From positions 3,472,001 to 3,536,000 of the forward strand of contig NZ_CP113975.1 of the NCBI RefSeq assembly GCF_026870155.1: a stretch of DNA of 64,000 nt, in the 5' to 3' direction. Positions 33,844 to 43,758 of the stretch are shown here, piece after piece. Source of the DNA: Flavobacterium marginilacus. GTDB taxonomy: Bacteria > Bacteroidota > Bacteroidia > Flavobacteriales > Flavobacteriaceae. The translations under genes were made by a program, and so were the position numbers. Under the pieces are notes generated by a model, which had not been told where the DNA came from, did no database searches, and worked only from the letters and a program-made list of their open reading frames with translations. Every line of letters begins with the position of its first letter. Position 1 is the stretch's first letter.

Positions 33844-33872
33844 TTGGTTTTGACCAATAAATAGTACCTTTG
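33844..33872 (+). promoter_or_regulatory. Predicted promoter of the RsmB-type methyltransferase
   Basis: TTG at 33844-33846 and TACCTTTG at 33865-33872 are 18 bp apart, a perfect flavobacterial sigma-A arrangement, 17 bp before the ATG at 33890. Confidence 0.75.
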
Positions 33873-33889
33873 CATTTCAATTATTCAAA

Positions 33890-35104
33890 ATGAGATTACA
33901 CAGAAATTTAGTTTATACCACTATCGATGCACTCAACGCTATTTTCAACGAAGGAGAATATGCAGATAAAGTAGTAGCAAGATCCCTTAAAAAAGACAAA
34001 CGCTGGGGAAGTTCCGATAGAAAATTTGTTGCAGAAACTATCTACGAAATCGTACGCTGGAAAAGATTATATGCTGAAATTGCCGAAGTAAAAGAGCCTT
34101 ACGACAGAGACAATCTATGGAGAATGTTCTCTGTCTGGGCAGTTTTAAGAGGTTATCCAATTCCAGACTGGAGACAATTAGAAGGAACTCCTGAAAGAAA
34201 AATAAAAGGCCGCTTTGATGAACTTTCAAAAACAAGAGCTCTAAAAGAATCTATTCCGGACTGGATGGACGAATTAGGCGTAAAAGAATTAGGAGAAAAA
34301 GTTTGGGCTACCGAAATTGCTGCCCAAAACCAGCCTGCCAAAGTAATTTTGAGAGTAAACACACTTAAAACTACCAAAGAGAACTTAAGAGCGATTTTGA
34401 TGGATTTAAACATCGAAACGGAATTCTTAAAAGATCAGCCAGACGCTTTAGTCCTAAAAGAGAGAGCTAACGTTTTCCTAACTGATGCTTTCAAACAAGG
34501 TTTTTTTGAAGTTCAGGATGCCAATTCACAATTAGTTGCGCATTTTCTGGATGTAAAGCCAGGTATGCGCGTAGTTGATACCTGTGCGGGTGCTGGAGGA
34601 AAGACACTGCATATCGCTTCTTTGATGGAAAACAAAGGACAATTGATTGCAATGGATTTGTACGAAAGTAAATTAAAACAGCTGAAACTTAGAGCAAAAA
34701 GAGACGGCGCTTTTAATATTGAATACCGTATTATTGATTCTACAAAAGTGATTAAAAAACTTCACGAGAGAGCAGACAGAGTATTAATTGACGCCCCATG
34801 CAGCGGATTAGGAGTTCTTAAAAGAAATCCGGATTCTAAATGGAAACTACAGCCGGAATTCATCGATAACATCCGAAAAGTTCAATCTGAAGTATTAGAA
34901 AGTTATTCTAAAATTGTAAAACCGGGAGGGAAATTAGTATATGCAACCTGTTCTATTTTACCATCAGAAAATCAGGAACAGGTCCAAAAATTTCTAACAA
35001 CCGAAATTGGAAAACAATTCAATTTCATAGAAGACAAAAAAATACTGGCCTCAGAATCAGGTTTTGACGGCTTTTATATGGCTTTATTAGAACGCAAAGA
35101 GTAA
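33890..35104 (+). CDS. RsmB/NOP-family RNA m5C methyltransferase
   Basis: The protein has 404 aa. An N-terminal NusB-like helical region (about 8-50) precedes the Rossmann methyltransferase core: FFEVQDANSQLVAHFLDV, the SAM loop VVDTCAGAGGKTLHIA (about 227-242), DAPCSGLGVLKRNPDSKW (about 299-316, PCSG motif) and YATCSILPSENQEQ (about 350-363, the TCS cysteine is the nucleophile in this family). The target is probably a cytosine in 16S rRNA, inferred from family. It is a single gene converging on rho, separated by a hairpin. Confidence 0.92.
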   Translation: MRLHRNLVYTTIDALNAIFNEGEYADKVVARSLKKDKRWGSSDRKFVAETIYEIVRWKRLYAEIAEVKEPYDRDNLWRMFSVWAVLRGYPIPDWRQLEGTPERKIKGRFDELSKTRALKESIPDWMDELGVKELGEKVWATEIAAQNQPAKVILRVNTLKTTKENLRAILMDLNIETEFLKDQPDALVLKERANVFLTDAFKQGFFEVQDANSQLVAHFLDVKPGMRVVDTCAGAGGKTLHIASLMENKGQLIAMDLYESKLKQLKLRAKRDGAFNIEYRIIDSTKVIKKLHERADRVLIDAPCSGLGVLKRNPDSKWKLQPEFIDNIRKVQSEVLESYSKIVKPGGKLVYATCSILPSENQEQVQKFLTTEIGKQFNFIEDKKILASESGFDGFYMALLERKE

Positions 35105-35150
35105 TTTTTTTAATAACAATTACAAAAATCAATAGCAATTACAAAGCATA

Positions 35151-35190
35151 AAAAAACTCCAATTTCAAATTTGAAATTGGAGTTTTTTAT
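35151..35190. terminator. Bidirectional terminator between the methyltransferase gene and rho
   Basis: The stem aaaaaactccaatttcaa / ttgaaattggagtttttt is perfectly self-complementary with essentially no loop, so it can serve both strands of this convergent pair. Confidence 0.88.
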
Positions 35191-35229
35191 TTTTAATTTT
35201 CAAAATTAAACTTTGAAATTGATTTTCTC

Positions 35230-37107
35230 TTAATCATTCATCGAGATTAAAAACTCATCATTATTTTTGGTTTCTTTGAAACGGTCATTTATAAGAGTCA
35301 TCGCTTCAACCGGATTCATATCTGAAAGCATTTTTCGCATAATCCACATTCTCTGTAATGTTTTCTGATCCAATAATAAATCATCACGTCTTGTACTAGA
35401 CGATGTTAAATCAATGGCAGGGAATATACGTTTGTTAGCAATCTTACGGTCTAACTGCAATTCCATGTTTCCAGTTCCTTTAAATTCTTCAAAGATCACC
35501 TCATCCATTTTAGAACCTGTTTCAGTCAGAGCTGTAGCAATAATACTTAAAGATCCGCCATTTTCTACATTACGGGCGGCTCCAAAGAAACGTTTTGGTT
35601 TTTGCAGCGCATTAGCATCAACACCACCGCTTAAAACCTTTCCAGAAGCAGGCTGTACTGTATTGTAAGCTCTAGCCAATCTCGTTATTGAGTCTAACAA
35701 AATAACAACATCATGACCGCATTCTACCAAACGTTTTGCTTTTTCAAGGACGATATTGGCAATTTTTACGTGTTCTTGCGGCTCTCTGTCAAATGTAGAA
35801 GCAATTACTTCACCACGAACACTACGCTGCATATCTGTAACTTCTTCTGGACGCTCATCTATCAGTAAAACGATCAAATAAATTTCTGGATGGTTTGCTG
35901 CAATTGCATTAGCAATTTCTTTCAGCAGCATTGTTTTACCTGTTTTAGGCTGTGCTACAATCATCCCTCGCTGTCCCTTTCCTATTGGAGAAAACAAATC
36001 TATAATTCTGGTTGAAATAGTACTTTGTTTTTCGGCTAATTTAAATTTTTCAGAAGGAAAAACCGGAGTTAGATGCTCAAAAGAAACTCTGTCGCGAACG
36101 ACTTGCGGATCATGTCCGTTAATTTTTAAAACACGAACAAGAGGAAAAAATTTCTCACCTTCTTTTGGAGGACGAACCACACCTTTTACAGTATCACCAG
36201 TTTTTAAACCAAATAAGCGAACCTGAGATGTAGATAAATAGATATCATCAGGAGAAGCTAAATAATTATAATCAGAAGAACGCAGAAAGCCGTAACCATC
36301 AGGCATCATTTCAAGAACACCTTCACTTTCTATAATTCCGTCAAATTCAAAATCGGCATCTTTAAAATTGCTTTTTTTGTTTTTAAAATTTGGATTTTGG
36401 CTGGGATTTTGGTTTTGGTTTTGGTTCCCGTTTTGATTCTGATTTGGATTTCCATTTGGATTGGAATTTCCGTTTGGATTTGGACCTATTTTATTTGGAT
36501 TCTGACCTTTTTTATTTAACTGATTTGCTTCGTCAGTCCGCTTGCGCTCGTGTGGATTTATTTTTTTTTCAGGAACAGTATTCTCTGTTTTTTCAGCCAC
36601 TGCTTCCGAATTAGAATCTGATACTGCTTCTTCTACATTCGCAACTTCTTTTAAAGCTTCTTTTTCTTTCTGCAAAGCGATCTTCTTCTCGTATGCTGAC
36701 TTACTGAATTTTACAGCTTTTACTTCTTTTACATCATTATCAGAGACAACTGCTTCTTTACCCGCATCTGCATTTGTTTGATCTGCATTTTTTGCTACAG
36801 CTTTAACTTTTTTCTCTGAAGTAATCTGTATTTCAGCACTTTCCTTTTCCTCTTCATTTTCAAACAAAACCGGAACATCATTTTTTGGATTTGCTGCTTT
36901 TTTTTCAGCAGCAATACGGGTTCTTTTTGGCTTCTGCTCATCAGCAGTATTCTCTTGAACAGATTCAACAGCAGAAGCTTGATGTTCTAAAATAAGACTA
37001 ATTAAAGTATCTTTTTTTACACCAGTAAATTTAATAGTTTTAGCCTTTTTAGCTATTTCTTGAAGCTCAGTAAGCTTCAAATCTTTTAATACAGAAATAT
37101 CAAACAT
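35230..37107 (-). CDS. rho: Transcription termination factor Rho with disordered insert
   Basis: This hexameric RNA-dependent ATPase ends transcription. It has 625 aa, about 200 more than E. coli Rho. Rho_N is at 1-45 ([30 protein letters not shown]). A long charged low-complexity region (about 50-250) ends in an Asn/Gln/Gly-rich repeat ([20 protein letters not shown], about 210-240). The RNA-binding cold-shock domain follows ([20 protein letters not shown]). The ATPase has Walker [13 protein letters not shown] and Walker [17 protein letters not shown]. Bacteroidota Rho commonly carries such inserts, and in Bacteroides the disordered region is reported to drive condensates. Confidence 0.97.
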   Translation of the reverse strand: MFDISVLKDLKLTELQEIAKKAKTIKFTGVKKDTLISLILEHQASAVESVQENTADEQKPKRTRIAAEKKAANPKNDVPVLFENEEEKESAEIQITSEKKVKAVAKNADQTNADAGKEAVVSDNDVKEVKAVKFSKSAYEKKIALQKEKEALKEVANVEEAVSDSNSEAVAEKTENTVPEKKINPHERKRTDEANQLNKKGQNPNKIGPNPNGNSNPNGNPNQNQNGNQNQNQNPSQNPNFKNKKSNFKDADFEFDGIIESEGVLEMMPDGYGFLRSSDYNYLASPDDIYLSTSQVRLFGLKTGDTVKGVVRPPKEGEKFFPLVRVLKINGHDPQVVRDRVSFEHLTPVFPSEKFKLAEKQSTISTRIIDLFSPIGKGQRGMIVAQPKTGKTMLLKEIANAIAANHPEIYLIVLLIDERPEEVTDMQRSVRGEVIASTFDREPQEHVKIANIVLEKAKRLVECGHDVVILLDSITRLARAYNTVQPASGKVLSGGVDANALQKPKRFFGAARNVENGGSLSIIATALTETGSKMDEVIFEEFKGTGNMELQLDRKIANKRIFPAIDLTSSSTRRDDLLLDQKTLQRMWIMRKMLSDMNPVEAMTLINDRFKETKNNDEFLISMND

Positions 37108-37289
37108 GAAAGTTCTATGTGTTTAATTAATTTGGAAAATAATACAAAAGATTTTTAGGTAGTATCTTATTTTTAATGACCCGCAGTATGAAGTGCTTAC
37201 GGTAATGTTATGCAATAATACAAATAAAATTTATCATACAATAGTATTTATTAAAAAGAAAATATATTTTTGTAGAACAATAATAAGAC

Positions 37290-37703
37290 ATGATACAACG
37301 AATTCAGACCATTTATTTACTAATCGCTTTTTTAGCAGTAGGTATTCTGCCGTTTATTTTTCCGCTTTGGAAATGGAGCGATGGTAAAGATTATTTTGTC
37401 ATGCAGAATCAAATTTACTCAATATTACTTGGACTAAGTACTGCAATAACAGTTTACAGCATAATTTCATTTAAAAAAAGACAAACTCAATTTGTTGCCA
37501 ACAGATTGAATATCGTATTAAATTTGATTTTATTAGGATTGTTTGTATATCATTCACTAAATTTATCTGGAGAAGCAGTTACTGTTTCTGAGAAAGGTAT
37601 TGGGATGTTTGTTCCTATCTTAGCTGTCGTTTTTTTAGTTTTAGCTAATAAAGCGATTAAGAAGGATGAAGATCTTGTAAAATCTGTGGATAGATTGAGA
37701 TAA
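37290..37703 (+). CDS. DUF4293-family membrane protein
   Basis: This 137-aa protein has four transmembrane helices: IYLLIAFLAVGILPFIF, YSILLGLSTAITVYSII, RLNIVLNLILLGLFVYHSL and MFVPILAVVFLVLANKAI, with the family's MIQRIQTIYLLIAF start. It is a Bacteroidota-restricted family often found beside rho, as here, where it diverges from it. Function is unknown. A terminator follows at 37740-37767. Confidence 0.88.
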   Translation: MIQRIQTIYLLIAFLAVGILPFIFPLWKWSDGKDYFVMQNQIYSILLGLSTAITVYSIISFKKRQTQFVANRLNIVLNLILLGLFVYHSLNLSGEAVTVSEKGIGMFVPILAVVFLVLANKAIKKDEDLVKSVDRLR

Positions 37704-37739
37704 ACCTATAAAATTTAATTTATTAATGTGCGAAGAAAT

Positions 37740-37767
37740 CCCGAATGTAACAGTTCGGGTTTTTTTA
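37740..37767 (+). terminator. Terminator after the DUF4293 gene
   Basis: The stem cccgaa / ttcggg around tgtaacag is followed by seven T. Confidence 0.85.
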
Positions 37768-37847
37768 TCAAGCTCTGTTAAATTTGTACTTACAAATGCA
37801 CTATTAATAATCTTTTTTTATAAATTTGGATACAGTTATTAGTACCT

Positions 37848-38510
37848 ATGACAAAGAATATCAGAATCCATCTTGCAGATGATCACCAAATAATTATCCA
37901 CGGAATTCAAACCCTACTCAATACTGTCCCAAATTTTCAAGTTGTTGGCTTTTCTCTCAATGGAACAACAGTTTTTGAGGATGTTACTAAAAATCAGGCT
38001 GATGTACTTGTTCTTGATATTAGCATGCCGGAAAAAGACGGAATTGAAGTTGTTAAAGAATTCAGACAGAAAGGATTTCCGTGCAGAGTTATAATACTTT
38101 CCAGCTATGACGACTTAAAATTAATTAAAGAAATCATGGACATGGGTGTCACAGGCTATTTAACTAAACAATGTGCAGGAGACAGCATCATCGAAGCAGT
38201 ACAGGCAGTAGCTAACGGTGAAGAATATTTTTGTGAAACAATCCGTGAAAAAATATTCAGTCATGCTACTAAAAACAATCCGAAACTCAAAACTTACAAG
38301 CCAAATATAAATCCATTATTAACAGAGCGTGAAATTGAAATTGTTATTTTAATTGCTCTTGAATATAGCGGCAAGGAAATAAGCGAACAGCTTTTCATCA
38401 GTACAAATACTGTAGAAACTCATCGCAAAAATATAATGAAAAAACTAAAAGCCAAAAACACTATCGGTATAGTAAAATATGCTATGAACAATCATTTGGT
38501 TATATCTTAA
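37848..38510 (+). CDS. NarL/FixJ-type response regulator
   Basis: The protein has 220 aa. The receiver domain is at 1-125, with acidic pocket Asp11-Asp12 and phospho-acceptor Asp57 in VLVLDISMPEKDG. The C-terminal LuxR-type HTH is at about 153-215 (LLTEREIEIVILIALEYSGKEISEQLFISTNTVETHRKNIMKKL). It is followed 45 bp downstream by a TPR sensor kinase of the matching type, so the two should form one two-component system. The regulated genes are not evident in the neighbourhood. Confidence 0.93.
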   Translation: MTKNIRIHLADDHQIIIHGIQTLLNTVPNFQVVGFSLNGTTVFEDVTKNQADVLVLDISMPEKDGIEVVKEFRQKGFPCRVIILSSYDDLKLIKEIMDMGVTGYLTKQCAGDSIIEAVQAVANGEEYFCETIREKIFSHATKNNPKLKTYKPNINPLLTEREIEIVILIALEYSGKEISEQLFISTNTVETHRKNIMKKLKAKNTIGIVKYAMNNHLVIS

Positions 38511-38555
38511 TTTAACTATTCAAGCATTGCAGGCTTTCTATTGATACAATAAAAT

Positions 38556-40250
38556 ATGTTTAAAATTAGATTTCGAATCTTAATTCCATTTTTATTTCTA
38601 ATCAATTTTAGTCTAACCTTACCTGCTCAAAACAAGGCACTTTCCAAAACAGAAATAACTTCTTTATTAAAAGATGCAAAACAGGATCGAATAAATGGTA
38701 ATTACGAAGAATCATTATTGAAATCAAGAGTAGCACTAGAACAATCAATCAAAATAAAGAACAATGTTTTAACAGCTAACTCTTACCTGATAATAGCTTC
38801 CAATTTTGATGAACTTACAGAACCCTTAAAAGCACTGCATTATTACAATCTAGGGCTTTTTTATGTTAACAAAACTAATAATCCCACCCTAAAAAATCAA
38901 TTCTACAATAATCTGGGCAACATCTATTGCTTCGATAAAAAGCAATATGACAAAGGAATTTATTACTATCAAAAATCACTGCAGCAAAGCCAGAAAGTTT
39001 TAGATAAAAAACAAATATTCTTCACAAAACTCAATATTACCTGGGCCTATTTTGATATCGGAAAGTATCAGGAAGGGCTTCCTTATTTAAAATACATCAA
39101 TAAATACCAGTCAATTTTTGGCAGCGAATCTACCGTAGTTATTTTAAACATGCTTAATGGCATGTACTACAATTTTACAAACGAAAATGAAAAAGCCGAT
39201 TTATATTTTCAAAAAGCAATAGAATTTGGCAATAAAGGAAATGAAAAATCAGATCTGTCTTTCTCGCATTTAGAGTATTCAAAATTTTTAAACAAAATTC
39301 ACGAACCTCAAAAAGCCTATGAAAACCTTTGCTTATTCAATAAAATCACAGAAGAACTCCATATTGAGGAAAAACTAAACAAAGCAAATATTGTAGGCCT
39401 GAATCTCGAAATTGACCATTACAAAAGAGAAATCGACAAAATTGAAACCACTTACAAAAACAAGCAAAATTTATTAATTGAAGAACAGTCCAAAAATAAA
39501 AAAATCGTAATTATTGTTTTCTTTATTTTAATCTGCACTATAATATCTTTCTATTTTTTCTTCCAGAACATTCATTTGAAACACAAAAACAAACTAATCG
39601 ATGTTCAAAGTAAAATTCAAGAGAGAATTATCAATGCCTCTATTGATGGCCAGGAATTGGAACGAAAAAAGATTTCAACCTTTTTGCATGACAATATCAG
39701 TGCTTTACTTTCCTCAGCCGGTTTACATCTGAATGTTTTTACCTCACTCCAAAAAACACATCCAGAGGAAATTAACAAAACAAAAGGGATTCTTGAAGAA
39801 GCACACAAACAGATCCGAAACTTATCACATGAATTAATGCCGGCTTTATTAGTTCGATTTGGACTTTTATATGCATTGGAAGATTTATGTGAAAAAACAT
39901 CCAATTCCAGAATTACAATTGCTTTTAATTCGCTTATCAAAATTAAAAAAAGATACAATGAAGATTTTGAAATGAAACTGTACTTTATAATTGCCGAATT
40001 AATCAATAATATTATAAAACACAGTAATGCAAGCCATTCCTCAATTAATATTGAAGAAACTGACTCTTCCTTAATCATTCATGTGACAGATGACGGAACA
40101 GGTTTTAAAAACTACCAGTTTGAGACTTACGAAGGATTTGGAATTAATCAAATCCGTGCCCGAATAAACAATATGAAAGGAGAATTTATTGTCAATTCAG
40201 CCCCCAATAAAGGCACTGCAATTTACCTAAAAGTCCCTGTTATCAAATAA
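38556..40250 (+). CDS. TPR-containing sensor histidine kinase (NarX/DesK type)
   Basis: The protein has 564 aa with a signal-like N-terminus (FRILIPFLFLINFSLTLPAQ) and a periplasmic TPR region (about 30-290, e.g. ALHYYNLGLFYVNKT, KGIYYYQKSLQQSQK). One membrane helix follows (about 317-338, KKIVIIVFFILICTIISFYFFF). The HisKA_3 dimerisation region has the phospho-His in ERKKISTFLHDNISALLSS (about 377), and HATPase_c has the N-box LINNIIKHSNA and G-box DDGTGFKN. The partner is the response regulator directly upstream. The ligand is unknown. Confidence 0.92.
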   Translation: MFKIRFRILIPFLFLINFSLTLPAQNKALSKTEITSLLKDAKQDRINGNYEESLLKSRVALEQSIKIKNNVLTANSYLIIASNFDELTEPLKALHYYNLGLFYVNKTNNPTLKNQFYNNLGNIYCFDKKQYDKGIYYYQKSLQQSQKVLDKKQIFFTKLNITWAYFDIGKYQEGLPYLKYINKYQSIFGSESTVVILNMLNGMYYNFTNENEKADLYFQKAIEFGNKGNEKSDLSFSHLEYSKFLNKIHEPQKAYENLCLFNKITEELHIEEKLNKANIVGLNLEIDHYKREIDKIETTYKNKQNLLIEEQSKNKKIVIIVFFILICTIISFYFFFQNIHLKHKNKLIDVQSKIQERIINASIDGQELERKKISTFLHDNISALLSSAGLHLNVFTSLQKTHPEEINKTKGILEEAHKQIRNLSHELMPALLVRFGLLYALEDLCEKTSNSRITIAFNSLIKIKKRYNEDFEMKLYFIIAELINNIIKHSNASHSSINIEETDSSLIIHVTDDGTGFKNYQFETYEGFGINQIRARINNMKGEFIVNSAPNKGTAIYLKVPVIK

Positions 40251-40258
40251 GAAAACTA

Positions 40259-40753
40259 TCATTTTTTACCTAGTTCAACAATTTCCAAGTCCTTAATTTT
40301 TTCACCGTCAATCACGAAACGAAGCATCGTTCTCACCTGATGAAAACCGCTTTTACCTGCAGCACCAGGATTCATATGCAGCAGGTTATTTTTTTTATCA
40401 AACATTACTTTTAAAATATGCGAATGCCCGCAGATGAATAATTTCGGAGGATTTGACGCCATCTCTTCTTTCAAAGCAGGATTATATTTCCCCGGATAAC
40501 CCCCAATATGCGTAATCCAAACATCAACACCTTCACAAAAAAAACGGTTGTGCAAAGGAAATTCCAAACGTGCCTCTGCATCGTCAATATTACCGTAAAC
40601 ACAGCGCAGCGGTTTTAACTTTTTTATAGTATCTGTAACAGCCAAATCGCCAATATCACCAGCATGCCAAACCTCATCAGCCTGATTTACATATTTCAAA
40701 ATCGTATCATCAATATGACTGTGTGTATCTGAAAGGAGAAGAATTTTTTTCAT
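40259..40753 (-). CDS. YfcE/MJ0936-family metallophosphoesterase
   Basis: The protein has 164 aa. Metal-binding motifs are LLSDTHSHID (D-x-H, 6-15), HAGDIGD (GD, 30-36), YGNIDDAE (GNxD, 54-61), THIGGYPG and CGHSHILK (GHSH, 108-114). This is a compact phosphodiesterase fold with Mn or Ni; the natural substrate is unknown. It converges on the kinase gene with only 8 bp between stop codons. Confidence 0.92.
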   Translation of the reverse strand: MKKILLLSDTHSHIDDTILKYVNQADEVWHAGDIGDLAVTDTIKKLKPLRCVYGNIDDAEARLEFPLHNRFFCEGVDVWITHIGGYPGKYNPALKEEMASNPPKLFICGHSHILKVMFDKKNNLLHMNPGAAGKSGFHQVRTMLRFVIDGEKIKDLEIVELGKK

Positions 40754-40760
40754 ATTTTTT

Positions 40761-40840
40761 TGGAGCTGATCCCGCTATCCGTTTCAATCTTTTGTGCCGA
40801 ACACCGGCACAAAAGGATTTTCACTATTATCAGGGCTAGG
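40761..40840. repeat. Structured intergenic sequence with GC-rich hairpin
   Basis: It begins tggagctgatcccgctatcc, has a hairpin with arms atcttttgtgccg and cggcacaaaaggat, and ends cagggctagg. From memory, similar gagctg-tcccgct...hairpin...gggctagg sequences recur between genes in Flavobacterium genomes; only one copy is visible here. It is markedly richer in GC than the surrounding spacers. Confidence 0.55.
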
Positions 40841-40896
40841 AGATGCCAGCAAAAATAGACATTCTGCTTTTAAATAAAAAACTACCAATGAAGATA

Positions 40897-41080
40897 CACG
40901 GCATTCGCTTTTAAAAAAAGATAAACACGAATTTCACCAATTAACACTAATTCTTATCAAAATTGAAATCAAATTTTACAACTTTTTACAGTTTCGAATA
41001 TTTTGTGTAATTAAACAGCAATCTTAATTCGTGCAGATTAGTGTAATTCGTGTCAGAAACTTTTATAAGCGAATGCCGTG
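40897..41080. mobile_element. MITE-like element copy 3 (184 bp) with 9-bp target duplication
   Basis: Its termini are CACGGCATTCGC and GCGAATGCCGTG, and its interior is nearly identical to copy 2. Exact 9-bp direct repeats (atgaagata) flank it at 40888-40896 and 41081-41089. It sits in the gap between the phosphoesterase and truA and interrupts no gene. Confidence 0.9.
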
Positions 41081-41187
41081 ATGAAGATACATTCTTTGTA
41101 AATTTGCATTAAAAAAACAGCGGTTTTCAATTGCAGATTATTATCAAAAATCTGTAATTATAAAATCCGCAATCTAAAATCAGCGCC

Positions 41188-41943
41188 TTGAGGTATTTTA
41201 TAAAACTAGCTTACAATGGAACAAATTATCACGGCTGGCAAATTCAGCCAAATGCTCCCTCAGTTCAGGAAACAATGAACAAGGCTTTTTCAGTGATTCT
41301 TAACTCTGAAATTAGTCTTATGGGGGCAGGAAGAACAGACACTGGAGTTCATGCTCGAGAGATGTACGCCCATTTCGATTTGGGAAAACCATTTGATATT
41401 CCAAACACCATGCACAAGCTGAATTCTTTTTTACCAAAAGACATTGTGATATATGATATTTTCCCCGTTGCTGATGAAGCACATACCCGTTTTGATGCTG
41501 CCAAAAGAACATATGAGTATCACATAAATACTTTTAAAGATGCATTCCTTCAGGAGCAAAGCTGGTATTTTCATCAAAAATTAGATTTAGATTTAATGAA
41601 CGAAGCCGCGAAAACATTACTAAATCACACCGATTTCCAATGTTTTTCTAAAGTAAATACCGATGTCAATACTTTTAACTGCGAAATATTTGAAGCTCAT
41701 TGGATGCAGGAAAGTGAGAAAATAATTTTTACTATATCGGCCAATCGTTTTTTAAGAAATATGGTTCGCTCTATAGTAGGCACACTAATTAATATTGGGT
41801 TACATAAAATTACTTTAGATGATTTTGAACTGATCATAAAAAGTAAAAGCAGAGAAAAAGCAGGCTTTTCGGTTCCTGCACATGGTTTATATTTAACTAA
41901 AATTGAATACGATTTTGAAAAAATTAGACAATTGAACAATTAG
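41188..41943 (+). CDS. truA: tRNA pseudouridine(38-40) synthase
   Basis: This 251-aa enzyme isomerises uridines 38-40 in the anticodon arm. Motifs are IKLAYNGTNYHGWQIQPNAPSVQETM, the catalytic Asp51 in GAGRTDTGVHA, ILSLPKD-like SFLPKDIVIYD, KRTYEYHI and the C-terminal FLRNMVRSIVGTL. It has the expected length. The start is TTG at 41188 (RYFIKLAYNG follows at once, as in homologues); no ATG fits. The ABC exporter starts 60 bp downstream. Confidence 0.95.
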   Translation: MRYFIKLAYNGTNYHGWQIQPNAPSVQETMNKAFSVILNSEISLMGAGRTDTGVHAREMYAHFDLGKPFDIPNTMHKLNSFLPKDIVIYDIFPVADEAHTRFDAAKRTYEYHINTFKDAFLQEQSWYFHQKLDLDLMNEAAKTLLNHTDFQCFSKVNTDVNTFNCEIFEAHWMQESEKIIFTISANRFLRNMVRSIVGTLINIGLHKITLDDFELIIKSKSREKAGFSVPAHGLYLTKIEYDFEKIRQLNN

Positions 41944-42003
41944 ATATTTTTTTGAATAAACCATTAATAATAAAAAACAAACAATTAACTTATAAAGTCA
42001 ATT

Positions 42004-43758
42004 TTGAAAGCAAAAGCATTTGATACCCGATTATTCAAGAGAATTTTAACTTACACAAAACCCTACCAATGGCGTTTTAACGGCGTGATTGCATTTGCTG
42101 TTTCACTATCTGTTTTTGCGGCCCTTCGCCCCTATTTACTGAAACAGACGGTCGACAGCTATATTCAGCCAAAAGATCAGACCGGTTTATTGATTTACAT
42201 AAGCCTGATGGGAATTGTACTGATGCTTGAAGTTTTAGCACAATTTTTCTTTGTGTATTGGGCCAACTGGCTGGGACAGGATATTGTAAAAGACATCCGT
42301 TTAAAACTTTTTAAACATATTCTGAGTTTCAGAATGAAATATTTCGATCTGGTTCCAGTGGGACAGCTCGTAACGCGATCAGTTTCGGATATTGAAGCGA
42401 TTGCCCGTATTTTCAGCCAAGGATTATTTATGATTATAAGTGATTTGATGAAAATGCTAGTAGTTCTTATTTTTATGTTTTATATGAACTGGAAACTGAC
42501 GTGGATTGTTATTGTTGCGATGCCTATCTTAGTTTATATCACCCGTATTTTTCAAAAAAAGATGCAGGTTGCTTTTGAAGAAGTGCGAACTCAAATCGCC
42601 AATATGAACTCATTTGTACAGGAAAGAGTTACGGGCATGAAAATTGTTCAGCTGTTTCATCGCGAAGATATTGAAGCCGAAAAATTCAGGGCAATTAATG
42701 ACAAACATAATAAAGCCTGGATAAAGACTATTTTATACAACTCCATTTTTTTTCCTATAGCTGATATTATTTCGTCATTGACTTTAGGTTGCATTGTTTT
42801 ATACGGAGGTTTCCATATTCTGCAGGGCGATACTTCAACAACCTTTGGTGACTTGTTTTCATACACGATGTTCATCAGTATGCTGTTTAATCCGCTGCGT
42901 CAGATTGCTGATAAATTCAACGAGATGCAGCTGGGAATGATTGCCGCCAATCGTGTTTTTGATATTTTGGACACACAGGACCAAATTCAAGATACTGGAA
43001 CAATTGAAGCACCTTTGTTTAACGGAGATATCCGTTTTGAAGATGTTCGTTTTGGCTATATTCCAAACGAGGAGGTGATAAAAGGAATCAATCTTGAAGT
43101 AAAAGCGAGTCAGACCATTGCCATTGTAGGTTCTACCGGAGCAGGAAAATCAACGATTATTAATTTACTGAACCGTTTTTATGAAATTAACAGCGGTTCC
43201 ATCTTTATAGACAATCATAATATTGAAAATTATACTTTGAGTTCGCTGCGTAAACAGATTGCTGTGGTTCTGCAGGATGTTTTCCTTTTTGCCGATACCA
43301 TTTACAACAATATAACACTTAACAATCCTGAAATCACAAGAGATCAGGTATTGGATGCTGCCAAAAAAATCGGGGTTCATGATTTTATAATGAGCCTGCC
43401 GGATAATTATGATTTTGATGTAAAAGAACGAGGCGTAATGCTTTCTTCAGGACAAAGACAGCTCATCGCGTTTTTAAGATCTTATGTAAGCAATCCAAGT
43501 ATTCTTATTCTGGACGAAGCAACCTCTTCGATTGACACTTATTCCGAGGAATTGATTCAGCGTGCTACTGAAACGATTACCAAAGGAAGAACATCAATTG
43601 TTATTGCGCATCGATTGGCAACTATTGTCAATGCTGATAAAATTGTTGTCATGGATAAAGGTCTTATTGTAGAACAGGGAACACATCAGGAATTAATAAA
43701 CCAAGACAAGGGATATTATAAAAATCTGTATGATTCGCAGTTTTCAACTGCTAACTAA
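42004..43758 (+). CDS. ABC exporter, MsbA/MdlB-like (fused membrane and ATPase)
   Basis: The protein has 584 aa. The membrane half (1-330) has six helices, e.g. FNGVIAFAVSLSVFAAL and LTWIVIVAMPILVYI. The ATPase half has Walker A VGSTGAGKSTIINLL (about 378-392), Q-loop VVLQDVFLF, signature LSSGQRQLIAFLR, Walker B ILILDEATSSID and switch His IVIAHRLA. Such half-transporters form homo- or heterodimers and export lipids or drugs; the substrate cannot be read. The start is TTG at 42004, 60 bp after truA, so the two may be cotranscribed. Confidence 0.93.
   Translation: MKAKAFDTRLFKRILTYTKPYQWRFNGVIAFAVSLSVFAALRPYLLKQTVDSYIQPKDQTGLLIYISLMGIVLMLEVLAQFFFVYWANWLGQDIVKDIRLKLFKHILSFRMKYFDLVPVGQLVTRSVSDIEAIARIFSQGLFMIISDLMKMLVVLIFMFYMNWKLTWIVIVAMPILVYITRIFQKKMQVAFEEVRTQIANMNSFVQERVTGMKIVQLFHREDIEAEKFRAINDKHNKAWIKTILYNSIFFPIADIISSLTLGCIVLYGGFHILQGDTSTTFGDLFSYTMFISMLFNPLRQIADKFNEMQLGMIAANRVFDILDTQDQIQDTGTIEAPLFNGDIRFEDVRFGYIPNEEVIKGINLEVKASQTIAIVGSTGAGKSTIINLLNRFYEINSGSIFIDNHNIENYTLSSLRKQIAVVLQDVFLFADTIYNNITLNNPEITRDQVLDAAKKIGVHDFIMSLPDNYDFDVKERGVMLSSGQRQLIAFLRSYVSNPSILILDEATSSIDTYSEELIQRATETITKGRTSIVIAHRLATIVNADKIVVMDKGLIVEQGTHQELINQDKGYYKNLYDSQFSTAN

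Noticed and set aside
36390..36500. DNA tandem repeat (tttggattt / ttggttttgg) as a regulatory repeat
   Set aside because: It is the coding sequence of the Asn/Gln/Gly-rich insert in Rho read on the opposite strand.
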